A DNA stretch of 64,000 nucleotides. Source: Symsagittifera roscoffensis (Eukaryota; Xenacoelomorpha; Acoela; Convolutidae). Positions 38,772 through 52,789 of the stretch are shown here, piece after piece. Both the position numbers and the translations under genes were made by a program. Each line of letters starts with the position of its first letter. Position 1 is the stretch's first letter. The stretch spans positions 13,335,006 to 13,399,005 of the forward strand of contig NC_087063.1 in NCBI RefSeq assembly GCF_963678635.1, in the 5' to 3' direction. The notes under the pieces are model-generated. The model had not been told where the DNA came from and made no database searches. It saw nothing but the letters and a program-made list of their open reading frames with translations.

Positions 38772-41243
38772 TTTCTACCGTGTAGCTATGTTGCATTGTA
38801 TAATATGTGGTGGGCTTCATTCTTTTTTAGCGTTTCGGAATCTGTTTTTGCATTTGTTTTCCTGCTAAGGTGAAAACCAAATCAATTATTATTTTAAAAA
38901 TTAAATCCATAGCTTCTGTTGAACTGATGTGTTCTTTATTTAAATTTTCAAGCCTTCGAAGTACCATTAAGTGCGTATTTCAACACATTAAAAAGAGTTT
39001 TAGGTGTAGTTCCTTGAGTACAGGAGAAAGTTTCATGTCTTGTATATTATGAACTTTTCTTCGAAAAGATCCAGAAGGGCAATCAAAGGCATTGCTTAAA
39101 AAGTTCTTGAGATAAGTCAAAGTACTGGTAGCTGTTTGTACTGGATAAGTTCGGTTGAAATCGGCCTGCCTTGTCTAGAAAAAACTTTAAAGGTCAATTT
39201 ATGCAACAAAAAATCTAATTCTTTTCAAGACTATGTAGGCATTTTTTTGGGATATTGAATCAGATCACAAGCCCCGCAGCGAATTTTTTTCTGATGAAAT
39301 TAGGACTCGTTAAAAAAATTATTTCTTTCTGTGTCATTCATCACTAGAAATAAATATCTCTCAACTTTGTGCAATTTAATAATACCACCAGCTTTTCATT
39401 TTTACTGCTGGATACCATTTTTTTTTCATAACTCAAACCAGCAAAAAACCAATTCTTTCTGTTCAAAATTGCAAATCGAGGGGTTATTGAATTTTAAACA
39501 TGTCTGTTGAATTCAAAGAATTTGTCCACTAAAAATCCATCATCTTAAAACTTACCAGTTTTTATTGTATGTTTGTTAAACTAACACCGCAATTTAAAAG
39601 GCTCTGATATAACCTTTCTTTTCGATTATCAAGTTTTCCATCTTTTTCATTCTTTTGCTGATCTTTTACCAGTTCCTGGCAAAATCCAACAGTTTTCAAA
39701 TCCACATTCATATAAATCGTAAAATAAAAAATTGCGGAGAACACAAACTGAGAGTATGAGAGCTTTTGCACGCAAAGTTTTGCCTAAATAAAGAATGCCT
39801 TTCATTTAATCACTGGCTTTGTTTTTGAATCTTTTTTGTTCTCGCTTTGATCAAAAACTTAAAATATAACACTTAGATTTTTGCTTTGATGACATAATTG
39901 AATGATGATAGATCTACACATAAAAAAGTTTGACACCTCAGTTTCCATATATTGGTTCAAGTTGACCCTTGACGGCAAAACCGAATCATTTCTATCTTAA
40001 CAACCATGTCACCCTGCGGAGAATTCTCTTTGTTACTTGCTGATGATAGTAGATTTTGTATTCCCGCACAATTTTTTTCTACCGTGTAGCTATGTTGCAT
40101 TGTATAATCTGTGGTGGGCTTCATTCGTTTTTAGCGTTTCGGAATCTGTTTTTGCATTTGTTTTCCTGCTAAGGTGAAAACCAAATCAATTATTATTTTA
40201 AAAATTAAATCCATAGCTTCTGTTGAACTGATGTGTTCTTTATTTAAATTTTCAAGCCTTCGAAGTACCATTAAGTGCGTATTTCAACACATTAAAAAGA
40301 GTTTTAGGTTTAGTTCCTTGAGTACAGGAGAAAGTTTCATGTCTTGTATATTATGAACTTTTCTTCGAAAAGATCCAGAAGGGCAATCAAAGGCATTGCT
40401 TAAAAAGTTCTTGAGATAAGTCAAAGTACTGGTAGCTGTTTGTACTGGATAAGTTCGGTTGAAATCGGCCTGCCTTGTCTAGAAAAAACTTTAAAGGTCA
40501 ATTTATGCAACAAAAAATCTAATTCTTTTCAAGACTATGTAGGCATTTTTTTGGGATATTGAATCAGATCACAAGCCCCGCAGCGAATTTTTTTCTGATG
40601 GAATTAGGACTCGTTAAAAAAATTATTTCTTTCTGTGTCATTCATCACTAGAAATAAATATCTCTCAACTTTGTGCAATTTAATAATACCACCAGCTTTT
40701 CATTTTTACTGCTGGCTACCATTTTTTTTTCATAACTCAAACCAGCAAAAAACCAATTCTTTCTGTTCAAAATTGCAAATCGAGGGGTTATTGAGTTTAA
40801 AACATGTCTGTTGAATTCAAAGAATTTGTCCACTAAAAATCCATCATCTTAAAACTTACCAGTTTTTATTGTATGTTTGTTAAACTAACACCGCAATTTA
40901 AAAGGCTCTGATATAACCTTTCTTTTCGATTATCAAGTTTTCCATCTTTTTCATTCTTTTGCTGATCTTTTACCAGTTCCTGGCAAAATCCAACAGTTTT
41001 CAAATCCACATTCATATAAATCGTAAAATAAAAAATTGCGGAGAACACAAACTGAGAGTATGAGAGCTTTTACACGCAAAGTTTTGCCTAAATAAAGAAT
41101 GCCTTTCATTTAATCACTGGCTTTGTTTTTGAATCTTTTTTGTTCTCGCTTTGATCAAAAACTTAAAATATAACACTTAGATTTTTGCTTTGATGACATA
41201 ATTGAATGATGATAGATCTACACATAAAAAAGTTTGACACCTC
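38772..41243. repeat. 1,168-bp near-identical direct duplication
   Basis: 38772-39939 and 40076-41243 match with a constant offset of 1304 and only about eight substitutions seen, so >99% identity and no indels. Both hold minus-strand L1-like RT C-terminal sequence. Either a recent duplication or an assembly artefact (collapsed or duplicated haplotype) close to the gap. Confidence 0.92.
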
Positions 41244-41514
41244 GACAGATTTTTTTAAGCTCACAGTAGTTTTGCACGAAGCTTAAAATTCTTTCACAAT
41301 TTTTAAATTGTTTAAGGCATGTAATATCTTTGGCATGCAAATTGAATTTTGGATGAAACTCAACGAAAGATTCTAATATAAAGTACTTTGGTTTATCTGC
41401 TGTACAAGCAGCTCTATGAACAACAAAAAAGGACATCTTTGCCTAACACCGCGATAATTTTCAAAGCTGGATGCTAGGAGCCCGTTTATTCGAATCATTG
41501 CTTCTTGATGTCAG

Positions 41515-41760
41515 ATTTTTTTTTGGATAGAATTTTTTAAATACTCTCTTCTTGTGTCGATTTTCGTGTTTTTATTGAAGAAATATAACCCGTATCAAAT
41601 TTAACTCTAAGCAAATCAACTCAAACCATCTCCTTTTTATCAGTATCACCTCCATCTCAAGAAAGTTTCTGAGATTTTGAACGAAGTATGTAATGACGCG
41701 ACTCTTGACTCTGTCCTCTGTTACTGTGATAATTTTGACCTTCTGATAACCCGTTTTATA
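41515..41760 (+). mobile_element. RLE-type element 3' end, copy 3 (plus strand)
   Basis: Same 3'UTR-like block (TTGTGTCGATTTTCGTG, GAAGAAATATAACCCGTA, AGTATCACCTCCATCTC, CCTCTGTTACTGTGATAATT), ending TTTGACCTTCTGATAACC. Its right flank matches that of copy 2, so copies 2 and 3 probably arose from one insertion that was then duplicated. Confidence 0.72.
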
Positions 41761-41998
41761 AAATGAAAAAAAAAAACAATCCACTGTTCTTCAGTTTTTT
41801 TTTGCTATAGAGAACTGAAATTGAATGCTGAAAACTGTCCCAAAAATGTTTATAACAGAACGAGGTTATCTGTTTTTTTTTTCGTCGAAACTATGGTATA
41901 GTTTTGAAATCTTTGTGTAATCATGAAAAGCGACAACCAAATTGCAAAAATCCAACTCTGTAGTTTTCGCCGATTTGAACAACTGAGCCGAATTTTGC

Positions 41999-42743
41999 AC
42001 CTCGGACAAATTCTTAGCCGTCGAGTTGCCATTCTTGAGATCCATCGTTTGTGTTTCCGAAACCAAACGATCATCAGTTTCCATATATTGGTTCAAGTTG
42101 ACCCTTGACGGCAAAACTGAATCATTTCTATCTTAACAACCATGTCACCCTGCGGAGAATTCTCTTTGTTACTTGCTGATGATAGTAGATTTTGTATTCC
42201 CGCACAATTTTTTTCTACCGTGTCGCTCTGCTGCATTGCATAATCTATGATGAGCTTCTCTGTTTTTTTGTGTTTTTGATTAGGTAATTTCTGCTGCAGC
42301 AGTTTTGAAATTGATCAACAGTAATTCGTGGAAAAACTTCAATACAAATGAAGAAACGAATATATCTTTAAAATTTTGATGTGAAAATTTACCGTTTCAT
42401 GCAAATAACTACTGTTTTGTAATAAATGGATTTGAAAATCCCTTGTTAAGGAAGAAAAAAAAAGTTTTCTTCTTGATATTAAAATAATTGATTCTCTGAT
42501 ATTAAAATTCTGGGTTCAATTTCAAACAATGAGGCTCTCAAAAAATCTTCTCAAAATCAAAATTTATATCGGCAAGTCATCGTCTCTTCCAACAAAATTT
42601 TACTCTCTAAATTAAAAAAAAAATTCCAAACCATTTAACTTCTTCAAAACCGAGAGTTTTTTGCAAAGTTTGGGCAATACTCCATATAATGCTTCTCCAG
42701 ATTTCGTGCGTACCAGTCAGAATAAATGACGTCAGAACAAAAT
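41999..42743 (-). repeat. ~745-bp copy of 37317-38075
   Basis: 41999-42743 and 37317-38075 share long near-identical runs (ACCTCGGACAAATTCTTAGC, TTACTTGCTGATGATAGTAG, GTAATTCGTGGAAAAACTTC). Both are L1-like ORF1/5' region read on the minus strand. Confidence 0.8.
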
Positions 42744-45700
42744 TCATCACTAGAAATAAATATCTCTCAACTTTGTGCAGTTTAATAATACCACCAGCTC
42801 TTCATTTTTACTGCTGGCTACCAATTTTTTTCATAACTCAAACCAGCAAAAAACCAATTCTTTCTGTTAAAAATTGCAAATCGAGGGGTTATTGAATAAT
42901 AAACATGTCTGTTGAATTCAAAGAATTTGTCCACTAAAAATCCATCATCTTAAAACTTACCAGTTTTTATTGTATGTTTGTTAAACTAATACCGCAATTT
43001 AAAAGGCTGTGATATAACCTTTTTTTTCGATTATCAAGTTTTCCACCTTTTTCATTTTTCTACTGATCTTTTACCAGTTCCTGCCAAAACTCAACAGTTT
43101 TCAAATCCACATTCTTATATCGCGTAAAATAAAAAAATTGCGAAGAACACAAACTGAGAGTATGAGAGCTTTTGCACGCAAAGTTTTACCTAAATAAAGA
43201 ATGCCTTTCATTTAATCACTGGCTCTGTTTTTGAATCTATTTTGTTCTCGCTTTGATCAAAAACATAAAATATAACACTTAGATTTTTGCTTTGATGACA
43301 TAATCGAATGATAATAGATCTACGCATAAAAAAGTTTGACACCTTGACACATTTTTTTAAGTTCGCAGTAGATTTGCACGAAGCTTAAAATTCTTTCAAA
43401 ACTTTTAAATTTTTAAAGGCATGTAATATCTTTGGCATGCAAATTGAATTTTGGATGAAACTCAACGAAAGATTCTAATATATTACTTTGGTTTATCTGC
43501 TGTACAAGCAGCTCTATGAACAACAAAAAGGACATCTTTGCCTAACACCGCGATAAGTTTCAAAGCTGGATGCTAGGAGCCCGTTTATTCGAATCATTGT
43601 TTTGGTTCAGATACAAAACATTGATGGCTTTAAATGAACAGAATCTAGATTTAAACTATCAAGAAGACTCAGAAAAACCATTTTGTTGTTAAAATCAACA
43701 GTTTTCGAGCGGTCACTTTTTATAATCCAAATTTTTTTGTTCGCTAACATTTCAAGAGTAATTGACTTTTTGAGTTTTTTAAAGTTGTATGCATGTGGCG
43801 GCTCACTAAATATGCAGATTTGTGTCTTTGGTTAAAAAACGGATATAATTTGTTTAAGAAACCGTATGCCATTTGGGAACAATTTTGGCACGACTGTTTG
43901 TAAGATTTATGGGTCTAAAAAATTTCTGCATTATATTAGGACTTTTTATTTTAGGCTTATGAAATATTTTCTTAAAACTAATTTTCTTATCAAAATTTTC
44001 CTTTAAGAACCAGAATTAAGTCCATCTGATCCCAGAGCACTAATCGCTTTCAGTTGTTTACTCGCCTTTGAAAACTCTAGCTCGTTTAATGACCGGTAGT
44101 CAGTTTTTCTTCTCTTCGTTTCTGTTATTTTAAACTAAAGAAGTAAATGTGCCTCTGAAACAGAGACTGGTTAGTTTGAAACTGAACCTGTGTAAAAATT
44201 CTTGAATTCACGAAGAAATACATCGTCTGTTGTGAAAATAGTGCTATCTTGTTGTATTTAAAAAAAAACTAGACAAATACTTTGAAGTTTTTCGGTTCTT
44301 AGTTTTGGATTTTTTTTGTTGTTTTTTTTTCGAAATTGTAAATAACTATTTCGTTTTCCACTTCTCTGTAGTTTCGCCAATACAAAATCATAATTTTTAT
44401 CTTCGTCAGAGTTGAAGCTGTTTCTAGAATTATTGAATTATGTAACAGTTCTCCGTGATACTTCCGCATGAACTTTATTTTTCACTTTTCCATGAAAAAA
44501 ATGCAAATTATTTCGGATAAGACGCGCGTTATCATTCAAATTTGTTCGTTTAATTCTCAAGTAGGAAGGTCCTGTTTTCATTGAAAACTGTGTTTCTTTG
44601 AAAACAAGCAACAAAAAATGATCAAAAAACAAAATCTGAATGTTGAAATACAATCAAATTTGCTATAAAAGTTCAGGACAAAAAAACTAGACGCGTAAAA
44701 TTTTTATAGGTTTTTGGTCATAATGTGTATCATTGTTCAACAATTTTCTTTTTCCTCGCAAAGTTTAAAAACGTTGATGAAATTTTGTGTTCAATAACTT
44801 CAAATTTTGAGACTCAGGGGCAAGGTTTTTAAAATCACAGCATGGTTTTTTGAAATAAAAAAAAAAGTACAAATGTATATTCTATTAGACTGAATCTAAC
44901 TATTCGAAATCCGTTCGAAGATGCAAATTTAATGCACTCGCAATCTGTAGGGTTGCACTCGCAATCTGAATGACCAGTCTTAAAAAAAATTTCTGAGATT
45001 CATTTTTGAAAGTTATTTGAAGTCAGCTCGACTTGGGTAAAGCTTTTTAGCAGAGTCATTCTAAGCAGCTTTCTTGTGAAATGGTTGTGTTGTGATTAGT
45101 TCAACTTGGTAATTTGGGAATTTTTACTATGTCTAGGTCATTACAAACAAACGGAAGAAAGGTGGTTTTATCCCTGAAACTTTTGAGAAGAGTTTATTTC
45201 GTCTTCTCTTTAGGTAACCCTTTGGAAATGAAGTTTTGACCTACAGTGGCACTCTATAACTCTTTAAGCTTGAGATAAATTATTCTGATTCTGGGGGAGC
45301 ATTAGCTGTCAAAATTTGAATTTTGTCTTTGTTGGTTGTAGATGTTTTGGGAATCACTTTCCCCTCTCACCTTAATTGGAAATTGTTTGAGCATTTCAGA
45401 AGCGCAATTAATGTGGTTCTTTTTCTTTTTATTATTCATACCCGAACCTTTTTTTGGTGAATGCCTTAATTAGTGTAATCACCTGACAATTCTTAACTTC
45501 CTCTCTATGTGACAAATTGCGATCAGTGCCGATTTGAAATAGTCTTTTTAGTTCGATCAGACTTAGAGTTAACCTGAATTTCATGTTCTTTTTTTGGGTT
45601 TGAGAGTCTCAAAACTGTTTATCCGACATTGTTTTCTTTGGAGGCCTTGAGCCAGATTCGTTATGACTTACTTTTTTCAATTCACTTCTGTAGAAAAGCG

Positions 45701-45924
45701 CTTTCTTGATGTTTTTTTGTTTCAATTTAGTTTCCTAGATATATGACAATTTTTTCTTTGTCAACACTCAAATGGCAGAAGTCAATTAGTTTTTTCATAT
45801 CAGTCACTCAATTTCAAAGAAGTGTCTTTTTTTGCTGTTAAGATTTTAATTAAATCAACTCTTTATTCAGAAACTTCATACATGGTCTCTAATGCTCAAT
45901 TATATTGGACTGACAAGTTCAAAT

Positions 45925-47697
45925 TAGTTTTCAAAGCATCCGAAGTACCAATTAATGTGCATTTTCACGCACAAAAAAAATTCAGTTAATTATTTTGAGG
46001 ACAGGAGAAAAAAGCTTTCCATTCTTGTATGTTAAGAATTTTCCTTGAAAAAGCGAAGTAGGGCAGTCGGAAAATAAAAGCTCAAATTTTTTCTGAAATA
46101 CATCTCAGTATTGGCAGCTGCTTGCAGTTGATAAGTTCAGTAGGAATTTGCGAGCCTTGTCCAGAAAAACATAAAAATCAATTTCTAAATCAAAAATTTT
46201 TTCTCCCACACTTCAAGATCATGTACACACCAGTTCTTCTTTGTAAAATAAATCGGGTTATCGGACTTGTTGCCCTTTCTTTTCGTCGACTGGTAGACTT
46301 GTAATAAAGGATAAATTCTGTAAGTCGCAATTATCACTAGAAATAGATAAATATCTCCTTAATTTACATTAATTATAATAACCAGATCTTGGTTTGTACT
46401 GCTGGCTAACAAGTAATTTTTTTCAACAACTCAAACCAGTAATAAACGGTTCTTTCTACTACATTTTGCACACCGAGGTGTAACTGAATGATTGACAGGT
46501 CTGTTTACTTAAAAACTCTGCCCAATAAAAACCAGTCTTCTTAAAACTTAATTGTACCCTAAGTTCTTTAAACCAACACCGCAATTAAAATTGCCACGAT
46601 TTTAACTTTCTTTTCGATCGACAAAATTTTTAATCTTTTGATTCGTGATCTGATTATTTATTAACAAGAATTAACAGTAAATAAATTTATATTTTAATGT
46701 CGTGGAACCAAAAACAATTTGGGCGAGAGATAAACTGAGAGCGTGGGAGCTTTTGCAGGCAACGATTTGCTTCAGGAAAAAAATTCTTTCATTTTCTATC
46801 TGCTCCGTTATAGTTTTCAAAGCATCCGAAGTACCAATTAATGTGCATTTTCACGCACAAAAAAAATTCAGTTAATTATTTTGACGACAGGAGAAAAAAG
46901 ATTTCCATTCTTCTATGTTAAGAATTTTCCTTGAAAAAGCGAAGTAGGGCAGTCGGAAAATAAAAGCTCAAATTTTTTCTGAAATACATCTTAGTATTGG
47001 CAGCTGCTTGTAGTTGATAAGTTCAGTAGGAATTTGCGAGCCTTGTCCAGAAAAACATAAAAATCAATTTCTAAATCAAAAATTTTTTCTCCCACACTTC
47101 AAGATCATGTACACACCAGTTCTTCTTTGTAAAATAAATCGGGTTATCGGACTTGTTGCCCTTTCTTTTCGTCGACTGGTAGACTTGTAATAAAGGATAA
47201 ATTCTGTAAGTCGCAATTATCACTAGAAATAGATAAATATATCCTTAATTTACATTAATTATAATGACCAGATCTTGGTTTGTACTGCTGGCTAACAAAT
47301 AATTTTTTTCAACAACTCAAACCAGTAATAAACGGTTCTTTCTACTACATTTTGCACACCGAGGTGTAACTGAATGATTGACAGGTCTGTTTACTTAAAA
47401 ATTCTGCCCAGTAAAAACCAGTCTTCTTAAAACTTAATTGTACCCTAGGTTCTTTAAACCAACACCGCAATTAAAATTGCCACAATTTTAACTTTCTTTT
47501 CGATCGATAAAATTTTTACTCTTTTGATTCGTGATCTGATTATTTATTAACAAGAATTAACAGTAAATAAATTTATATTTTAATGTCGTGGAACCAAAAA
47601 CAATTTGGGCGGGAGATAAACTGAGAGCGTGGGAGCTTTTGCAGGCAACGATTTGCTTAAGGAAAAAAATTCTTTCATTTTCTATCTGCTCCGTTAT
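45925..47697 (-). repeat. ~886-bp tandem duplication
   Basis: 45925-46810 and 46811-47697 are adjacent direct copies: the second unit begins at TAGTTTTCAAAGCATCCGAA exactly where the first ends (TGCTCCGTTA). Few substitutions and about one indel. Content is minus-strand L1-like RT C-terminal sequence. A diverged relative lies at 49180-49575. Confidence 0.9.
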
Positions 47698-50600
47698 AAG
47701 CATACCGGTGTCCATTGATAATATCGCTCTATTTTTTTTCAAGCGTTCTCATACCACATGCGAAAAAATTTACTATCACTGGTCATAAGACTTATGGTTC
47801 TTAAACCTTGCATCAAAGTTGTATTTTATGTTTCTGATAACAATATTTTTTCCCAAAAAAAATTTTTTACAGGAAATTGGCAGGTGGAAGTGTAAAAATT
47901 GAAAAACCTTGATAAAATACTACTTTGTTGCTGACAATAAGTTTTCTGTAAAAGTCAAATAAAAGTACATCTGGTCGCGGAGCTTTTTCATGTTCAGTTT
48001 TTTCAATCGCATTTGAAGTTTTTAGTTCTGAAATTAACCGGTAGTAAATGTTTTCACTATTTTTTTTCTACTTTGAACAAAAAAGTAAATATGCCATCTG
48101 AAGCCGACATCGGTTGTTTGAAAAAGAATCAGTGCAGAAGGTTTAGATTTCACGAAAGAGGTCATCATTTGCCGTGAAATGGTTACCTTTTTTCGTTTTC
48201 TTTTTCTGAAACTAGACGAACTTTTTGAAATCCTTTGATTCAAAATTTTTGAAAACCCTTCAACTGTACTGAAGATTTTTTTTTGAAAAATCAAAAAAAC
48301 TTTTTCAATTGTCTGCAATCTGGCTATTACAAAACGATCTTTTTGTCAGCTTAGGAAACATTTCAAGAATTGATTGAATTACCTAACAATTTTTCGTGCT
48401 GCTTCAACATCGAGTTTTTGTGAAATGAAAATTCTTTTTTTTGTCTTGAAAGTATATCAGAAGATCTTGAAAATGAATTTGGAATTTTTTTGTAATTGTC
48501 AGGAGAATCCATGAGTTAAGCTTTTGCAAATTTTTTTTTGATAAGAGGCGCGTTATCATCTAAAATTGTTTCGTTTAATTTGCAGTAGCTCCTGTTTTCA
48601 TTAAAAATTGTGTTCCTTCGAAAACATGCAACAAAGGAGGATCAGATAGCAAAACCTGATTGTATGAAACAAATTTTAATTCGCTCTGAAAATTCAAAAA
48701 AATAGACTGGACGCGCAAAAACTTTGAAATTCTCGTTCTAATGAGTATAATCACATTGTTCCTTTTCCTTTGCGGAGTCCAAGTATTGAAACTTATCTAA
48801 GCTTTGATGCTTCAGCATTTTAAATCATTAGGTCTCTTGGACTCAGTAATGTTGAGTTGTTGCTGTCTTTTTGTAGCAGAGCATTAAAAACTCCAAACAA
48901 AAAAGTTTCGGATCCACTACGTAAATTTTGAGACTCGGGGCCAAAACTTTAAAGTCACAGCGTAGTGTTTAGGATTCAACTAAACTTAAACAGTTGTGTA
49001 TTCTATTGAAACGAACCTAACTATTTGAAATCCGTTAGAAGATGCAAGTTTGTTGATTGTACGAGAGTTAACTGACCAAACAATCAATAGTCCAACCGGA
49101 TTATTTGGAGCAGGAACGAAACAAAAAATTATCTTAATCAAACAAACTACGGTGTCAGCTATCAATGCTTGAATTTTTTTTTCCATAACTCAAACCAGTA
49201 ATAAACGGTTCTTTCTACTAGATTTTGCACACCAAGGTGTAAATGAATGATTGACAGGTCTGTTGACTTCAAAAATGCTGTCCAGTAAAAACCAGTCTTC
49301 TTAAAACAAATGTAACCTAAATTCTTCAAACCAACACCGCAATTAAAATTGCTATGATTTTACACTTCTTTTTGATTGACAAATTTTCACTCTTTTGATT
49401 CGTTATCTGATTATTTACACGATCCTGACAAGAGTTAACAGTAAATAAATTTACATTTCAATGTCGTGGAACCAAAAACAATTTGAGCAGGAGATAAACT
49501 GAGAGCGTGGGAGTTTTTGCAGGCAACGATTTTCTTAAGGAAAAAAATTCTTTTATTTTCTATCTGCTCCGTTATTAAATTTTTTCTTTTGTCTCTTTGA
49601 TCAAAAGCAGAAATTTTAACACTCAAGATTTCGACCTGATCAACACTCTTGAATGGCAAAAGATCTACACATGAAAGAGTTTCTCTTTTTGACAGATTAA
49701 TTTGTAGCTGCGTTTTCTCGCAGTACTTTTGCACGAACCAAAATTTTTCTCAAAATTTTTAATGCAATGTAATGTAATCGGCACGAAAAATAATTTTTGG
49801 AACTCAACGAAATTAACTTGGTTTACTTGCTGTAATAGTCGCTCTATGAACGAAACAAAAAGACACGCAGATAAACGATATCTTTGCCCAACACCTCAAT
49901 ATGTTTGAAAACTGGATGTCGGAAGCCCGTTAATTCGTGTTTTTGCTTTTGAATTCAGGTATAAATTTTTTATGGCTTCAGCAGCAAAGTTTTTTAAATT
50001 TTAAACATCAAGAAGTTTAGAAGGAAGCGATTTGTCAATTTTATCAAACAGCTACAAAAAAAACAAATTTTAGTATCCACTTTTGTTTGCTAATTTTTCA
50101 GGAGTAAATGATTTTTTAAGTTTTTATAAAGCTTTATGCATCTGTTGGCCAGTTGAATAAGCATAACGGTGTCCATTGATATTATCGCTCTAATCTTTTT
50201 TAAGCGTTCTCATACCACATGCGAAAAAGTTTACTATCTTTGGTCATAAGACTTATGGTTCTAAAACCTTGCATCAAAATTAAATTTTTTGTTTTTGACA
50301 ACAATTTTTTTTCACAAAAAAAAATTTAACAGGAAGTTGGCGAGTGGAGGTAAAAAATTGAAAAACCTTGATAAAATTTTACTTTGTTGCTGACAATAAA
50401 TTTTTTGTAAAAGCCGATTGTACGTCTATCTGGTCGCGGAGCTTTTTCATGTTCAGTTTTTTAAATCGCATTTGAAGTTTCTAGCTCTGATAATAACCGG
50501 TACACATTTTTTTCAATATCTATTTTTTTTAATTTGAACAAAAAAGTAAAGATGCCATCTGAAGCCGACATTGGTTGTTTGAAAAAGAATCAGTGCAGAT

Positions 50601-51622
50601 GATTTGGGTTTCACGAAAGAGGTCATCGTTTGCCGTGAAATTGGTACCTTTTTTGTTTTTTTTTTTATAAAACTAGACGAATTTTTTCAAAGCTTTTGGA
50701 AATCCTTCAAAATTTTTACTGAAGTTTTTTTTTTTGGAAAATCAAATTTTTTTTTTCAATTGTCTGCATTCTGGCTGTTACAAAACGTTCTTTTTGTCAG
50801 CTTTGGAATTGTTTCAAGAATATATTGAAATACCTAACCATTTTTCGTGCTGCTTCAACATCGAGTGTTTATGAAATGAAATTTACGTTTTTTGTCTTGA
50901 AAGTATATCAGAAGATCTCAAAAACGAACTTGAAGTTTTTCGTAATTGTCAGGAGAATCCATGGGTTAAGCTTTTGTAAATTTTCTTTGATAACAGGCTC
51001 GTTATCAGCTAAAATTGTTTCGTTTAATTTGCAGTAGCTCCTGTTTTCATTAAAAACTGTGTTTCTTCGAAAACATGCAACAAAGGAGGATCAGATAGCA
51101 AAACCTGATTGTATGAAACAAATTTTTATTCGCTCTGAAAATTCAAAAAAATAGACTGGAGGCGCAAAAACTTTGAAATTCTCGTTCTAATGAGTATAAT
51201 CACATTGTTCCTTTTCCTTTGCGAAGTCCAAGTATTGAAACTTATCTGAACTTTGATGCTACAGCGTTTTAAATCGTTAGGTCACTTGGACTCAGTAATC
51301 TTGAGTTGTTGCTTATTTTTGTAGCAAAGCGTTAAAAACTCCGAAAAAAGAAGTTTCGGATCCACTACGTAAATTTTGAGACTCAGGGGTCAAAGCTTTA
51401 AAGTCACAGCATAGTTTTTATGATTCACATTAATTTTGACAATTGTGTAGTCTATTGAAACGAACCTAACTATTTGAAATCCGTTAGAAGATGCAAGTTT
51501 GTTGATTGTATAAAAGTTAACTGACCAAACAATCAATAGTCCAACCGGGTTGTTTGGAGCCGGAACGAAGCAAAAAAATCATCTTTATCAAACAAACTAC
51601 GGTGTCAGCTATCAATGCTTAA
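47698..51622 (-). repeat. Long (~1.47-kb) direct duplication, diverged
   Basis: 47698-49172 and 50159-51622 share the same order of blocks (CGGTGTCCATTGAT, AGCGTTCTCATACCACATGC, TCGCGGAGCTTTTTCATG, GTGCTGCTTCAACATCGAG, CTACGGTGTCAGCTATCAAT), with perhaps 7-10% difference and indels. Older than the other duplications here. Confidence 0.82.
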
Positions 51623-52789
51623 AATTTTTGTTTTTTGAAGCATCAGAGTAATATAAGTGCTGTTCTGTTCACAACAGAAAAACTTTTTGCAGGATTCCAC
51701 AAACCAAATGCGTTTAGTGAGAATAAATCTGGTAGTTTCGTCATGTTTTTTTTGTATTTATTCATTGTTGTCATCGTAATAAAACTCACCGTTTTCAGTT
51801 TGTATTTTTCGTTTTTTTTTTCGAAAAAAAATTTGAGATTGAATGCCGCGTTTTTCCTCTACGTTTTTGAAAATATGTTTTTTTAGTTTCCAGTGAAATT
51901 TTGATTTAATTTGGAAAAGTTTGTATAATGTTGGATAGTTTTCAAGGCATTGAACAATTAAGCCAAATTTTGCACATCGAACAAAGTTTGAGCTAGGGAA
52001 GTGCAATTTTTGAGATCTTTTGATTGATTTTTCAAGGCCAGACAACCTTTTGGCTCGACAGACTGCTTGAAATTTACCGTGGGTGGCAATAACGACTTTT
52101 TGTTTTAGAAACCACCGTGTCACATTTCGGAAGATCCCCAATGTTACTAGTTAGTGATAATAGATTTGGTATTGCCGCAGAAGAATTTGTTTCTACCAAG
52201 TTGATATGTTGATTTGAAAAATTTGTGGGTGCTGAACATCTTCACTGAAATGCAAGAAAGTTTGTTTGACATGCAAATTGAGGGTTTTGTCTTTCATTGA
52301 TTTATCTACAAAACCAGTGTTCGAACTATGAATAAGAGGCTTTTTTTTCTACAGAATCACCTATCCACATGATGTCTTTTCTCTTCTTTTCCGTGTAACC
52401 TTGAACATTAACAATCAAGTAAAGATGAAATATGAAAAAGAAATTCTACATCGTCGCACATTTTTAAGGATTGCGTTCGCGTTTTTTTTACCAGTCCTGT
52501 GAAAAATTTTCCTGGGTTTCATTTTGAATCAATGGCTATGCAGCTTTCTCGTATTACTATTGTGCTTTGAATAAATCCAATTTGTGGTTTCGACCCTGGA
52601 AAGCTTTGGGTAGAGAAAATTCGATCTTTTCGTTAAGAATCCCTTTGGGAGAACAGTTTTGCCCAATTGTAGCGAACTATGACTCTTTTTGCTTGAGATA
52701 AACTGTTTTCATTCAGGGGGAGCGACGACCATCAAAAAATAAAGTTTTCAATTGTCCTTGTTGGTTGTAGACTTTTTTTCCAATTTAAA

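Larger units (their letters stand above)
37317..45800 (-). pseudogene. Array of decayed L1/Tx1-like LINE copies (minus strand)
   Basis: Minus-strand peptide fragments recur. RT entry KAISALGSDGLNSG at ~44030-44075 corresponds to the KSPGPDGLTS motif. YRGVRQRCPF at ~43520-43560 and again at ~41430-41460 is RT motif B. AKDITCL is the degenerate YADDI site. DLKNGNSTAKNLSEVQNSAQ near 42000 is an ORF1-like fragment. Linker sequence lies at 44200-45000, and ORF1-like sequence (45100-45800) aligns with 59.4-59.9 kb. All are full of stops. The order is scrambled by duplications and by insertions of another LINE type. Confidence 0.75.
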
